From contig URKI01000022.1 in NCBI GenBank assembly GCA_900548505.1, positions 1 through 40,887 of the forward strand: DNA of 40,887 nt. Direction: 5' to 3'. Shown here piece by piece: positions 39,212-40,887 of this stretch. Numbering within the stretch: the first letter of the stretch is position 1; each line of letters starts with the position of its first letter. The DNA is from an uncultured Oscillibacter sp. (lineage in GTDB: Bacteria; Bacillota; Clostridia; Oscillospirales; Oscillospiraceae). The position numbers were made by a program, and so were the translations under genes. The notes under the pieces are model-generated. The model was not told the DNA's origin. It worked only from the letters and a program-made list of their open reading frames with translations, and did not search any database.

Positions 39212-39874
39212 TCAGCCCATGGCCACCATGCCGCCGTCCGTCTCGCTCTCCTGGCCCATAGTCGCAAAGCTTGCGGCGGAATCGGCCAGATCCTCCGCCG
39301 ACAGGCTCGTGATCCAGGCGGAAATGAGGGAGCCGTCCACATACCACACGCCGGTGCAGGGAATGCCGGAGGCCATCTCGTCGTTTTGGGCTAGGGCCTC
39401 CTGCATGGAGTCGTTATAGCTCACCACAGGGAACGGCACGTCGGAAAACAGCTCCGCGTTCACGTCCCCCTTGACGCACACCAAAATATCCGCTCCGGCG
39501 GCGCGGACGCCCTCCGTCCCGTCCGTCAGGGCCTGGCAGAAGTCCGCCGCTCCCTCGTCCTCCGGGTCCACGAACGCCACAAAGGCAACGTCGGCCATGT
39601 CCTCGTTGGTAAACGTCTCTCCCGCTGCCGTCTGGGTCTCGAACTCGCCCACCCGGTTGACGGCCATTTTGTCCGCCGCGGGCACGGAGTTTTCCTCCAT
39701 ATAGCTGTCCACCCACGCCTGGTCGATCCAGCCCTTGTCCAAGGCGTCTTCCACAGTGAGGGAGCCATCGCGGATGGCGGCTTCCACCTCTTCCTGCTTG
39801 GGCGTCTTGTCCCCACAGGCGGACAGGGTCAGGCACAGGGCCAGGGCGCCCGCCAGGATCACATGCTTGCTCAT
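39212..39874 (-). CDS. Lipoprotein with thioredoxin-like layout but no CXXC
   Basis: This exported lipoprotein of 220 residues has signal MSKHVILAGALALCLTLSAC, Cys20 being the lipid site. I recognise no named family. Residues 75-190 follow the order seen in the TlpA-like neighbour: TAAGETFTNEDMADVAFVAF parallels its GNTVTSEVFADYDATIINFW. GIPCTGVWYVDGSLISAWI parallels its GYPTTYVVDSEGNIVGAPI. The CXXC is gone; single Cys remain at 113, 133 and 173, the last beside the cis-Pro position. It is first in the cassette, with AGGAGG upstream and a promoter in the shared palindrome. A sensor or scaffold role is a guess. Confidence 0.85.
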   Translation of the reverse strand: MSKHVILAGALALCLTLSACGDKTPKQEEVEAAIRDGSLTVEDALDKGWIDQAWVDSYMEENSVPAADKMAVNRVGEFETQTAAGETFTNEDMADVAFVAFVDPEDEGAADFCQALTDGTEGVRAAGADILVCVKGDVNAELFSDVPFPVVSYNDSMQEALAQNDEMASGIPCTGVWYVDGSLISAWITSLSAEDLADSAASFATMGQESETDGGMVAMG

Positions 39875-39911
39875 AAAAGATTCCTCCTGCTGTTTTCATT
39901 TGACGCCGGAC

Positions 39912-39984
39912 ATGATACCATAGAGGCTGTCAAATCCGTGTCAAGGCGCGCTTGACACGGATTTGACCGTTCCTGTGCTATATT
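39912..39984. promoter_or_regulatory. Mirror-image divergent promoter with four GTCAA/TTGAC boxes
   Basis: A 39-base palindrome (GTCAAATCCGTGTCAAG 39929-39945, centre GCGCG, perfect second arm 39951-39967) contains two GTCAA boxes (39929, 39940) and two TTGAC boxes (39952, 39963), each pair 11 bases apart. The outer box is exactly 10 bases from a -10 on each side: TATCAT (39917-39912, minus) and TATATT (39979-39984, plus). Neither side has a -35 at 17 bases. Tandem 11-base repeats just before the -10 suit activation by an OmpR/PhoB-type regulator, such as that at 40017. Confidence 0.75.
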
Positions 39985-40016
39985 GAAATTGAAAGAAAAC
40001 TGCAGGAGTTTTTGCA

Positions 40017-40691
40017 ATGAGGATTTTGGTAGTGGAGGACGAGCGCCAGCTGTGCGACGACATCGCGGAGGATCTGGAGCTGGAACAATATACAGCGGAG
40101 CGCTGCTATGACGGGCTGGACGCATGGGAAAGGCTTCTGACGGAGCCTTACGACCTGGTGATCCTGGATCTGAACCTGCCGGGCATGGACGGACTGGACC
40201 TGCTGCGTGCCCTGCGGCGGGAGCAGCTGGACGTGCGGGTGCTCATCCTCTCGGCACGGAGCTCCCTGGAAAACCGGGTGGAGGGGCTGGATCTGGGGGC
40301 GGACGACTATCTCACCAAGCCCTTTGCCCTGGAGGAGCTGGAGGCCCGGGTGCGCAGCCTCCTGCGCCGGGACTTCACCCCCCGGAGCACAGCGGTCACC
40401 GCCGGGCATCTGGTGCTGGACACCCAGCGCCGGGAGATCACGGCGGACGGTGCCCCACTGGCCCTGACCCGCAAGGAGTTCGGCATTCTGGAATATCTGA
40501 TGCTCCACCCGGGAAAGACGGTGAGCCAGGAGGAGCTGCTGGAGCACATCTGGGAGACCGACGCCAACCCCTTCAGCCACTCTGTGCGGATGCACGTCTC
40601 CTCCCTGCGCAAAAAGCTGCGGGAGGCGCTGGGGCACGACCCCATCACAACGAAGATCGGACAAGGCTACTGTCTGGAGGTGGAGCCATGA
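40017..40691 (+). CDS. OmpR/PhoB-family response regulator
   Basis: The two-component regulator of 224 residues has a receiver at 1-115 (acidic VVEDERQLCDD, phospho-Asp in LVILDLNLPGMDG, Lys in DDYLTKPFALEEL). The winged-helix DNA-binding domain at about 128-222 includes LTRKEFGILEYLMLHPGKTV and HSVRMHVSSLRKKLREALG. AGGAG lies 9 bases before the start. It overlaps the kinase gene by ATGA. The divergent position and the tandem boxes upstream suggest that it regulates itself and the redox cassette. Confidence 0.95.
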   Translation: MRILVVEDERQLCDDIAEDLELEQYTAERCYDGLDAWERLLTEPYDLVILDLNLPGMDGLDLLRALRREQLDVRVLILSARSSLENRVEGLDLGADDYLTKPFALEELEARVRSLLRRDFTPRSTAVTAGHLVLDTQRREITADGAPLALTRKEFGILEYLMLHPGKTVSQEELLEHIWETDANPFSHSVRMHVSSLRKKLREALGHDPITTKIGQGYCLEVEP

Positions 40692-40870
40692 AGCGCAGCA
40701 TCCCTCTGCGGCTGCGGGTGACGCTGGTGTGCGGCGTGGTGCTGGCCGCTTGCTGCCTGCTGCTGACCCTCACCCACAGCCACTATGCCTATGAGATGGC
40801 GGACGCCATCGAGGCCATCCCCCTGGAACCTGCCCAGGCAGCGGAAATGACCCAGTCCCTCCCCATGGAG
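40688..40870 (+). CDS. Sensor histidine kinase, N-terminal fragment (cut by contig end)
   Basis: Only the first 61 codons remain. The protein starts MKRSIPLRLRVTLVCGVVLA and has one membrane segment (about 10-29), followed by a histidine-containing extracytoplasmic stretch (HSHYAYEMADAIEAIPLEP). This is the usual layout of a membrane sensor kinase, and the ATGA overlap with the response regulator supports it. The catalytic region lies beyond the contig. Residues after 40870 are adapter. Confidence 0.88.
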
Positions 40871-40887
40871 CTGTCTCTTATACACAT
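40871..40887 (+). other. Nextera mosaic-end adapter, not genomic
   Basis: CTGTCTCTTATACACAT is 17 bases of the reverse complement of the Nextera mosaic end. Proteins read from the opposite strand here (starting MYKRQ) are artefacts. Confidence 0.97.

Noticed and set aside
1..40887. CRISPR array, tRNA or rRNA genes, phage module
   Set aside because: No regularly spaced repeats, cloverleaf or rRNA motifs, or structural phage proteins were seen on either strand.

Overview
The window is a GC-rich chromosomal stretch, apparently a whole assembled contig, from an anaerobic gut-type Firmicute. Class III glutamine synthetase, a trimeric [FeFe] hydrogenase, 2-oxoacid:ferredoxin oxidoreductase, YesM/YesN-type two-component genes and a CD1871A-type mini-protein together suggest Clostridia, probably Oscillospiraceae-like (Flavonifractor/Oscillibacter type). 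That placement is inference. Both ends are sequencing adapter (1-48 and 40871-40887), and real sequence runs from 49 to 40870. No tRNA, rRNA, CRISPR array, insertion sequence or phage gene was seen.

Layout. (a) 49-5018, nitrogen assimilation: a split archaeal-type glutamate synthase (FMN subunit and amidotransferase, minus strand) is divergent from glutamine synthetase III. Each promoter is followed at once by terminator-like leader RNA. (b) 5141-9352: two membrane proteins (one DUF3100-like) and an M20 amidohydrolase are divergent from a regulator with a GGDEF-like domain, probably a peptide or conjugate uptake and hydrolysis module. (c) 9430-16888: a ribose-type sugar ABC transporter is followed by an AraC-type response regulator, a soluble YesM-like kinase and an RbsA-like protein whose two ATPase sites are both destroyed. 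(d) 17137-24666: an AfuABC/FbpABC-like ABC transporter with an EEP-family phosphoesterase and a LacI regulator, facing a second LacI regulator; the two share operator sequences. (e) 24765-35051, energy metabolism: 2-hydroxyacid dehydrogenase, 2-oxoacid:ferredoxin oxidoreductase DABC and a CoA transferase, followed by hydCBA. A divergent GntR regulator sits opposite a near-perfect palindromic operator. The enzymes could link 2-hydroxyacid and 2-oxoacid interconversion, acyl-CoA formation and acid release to ferredoxin/NADH-dependent H2 turnover. (f) 35065-37585: an MFS exporter and a type A chloramphenicol acetyltransferase. (g) 37670-40870: an extracytoplasmic redox cassette (TlpA-like thiol lipoprotein, NapH-like polyferredoxin, 43-residue CXXC protein, and a thioredoxin-like lipoprotein that has lost CXXC) divergent from an OmpR-type two-component system across a symmetric promoter palindrome.

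The two most unusual systems are the dual pseudo-ATPase encoded with a sensorless histidine kinase (c), and the redox cassette with its mirror-image promoter (g).
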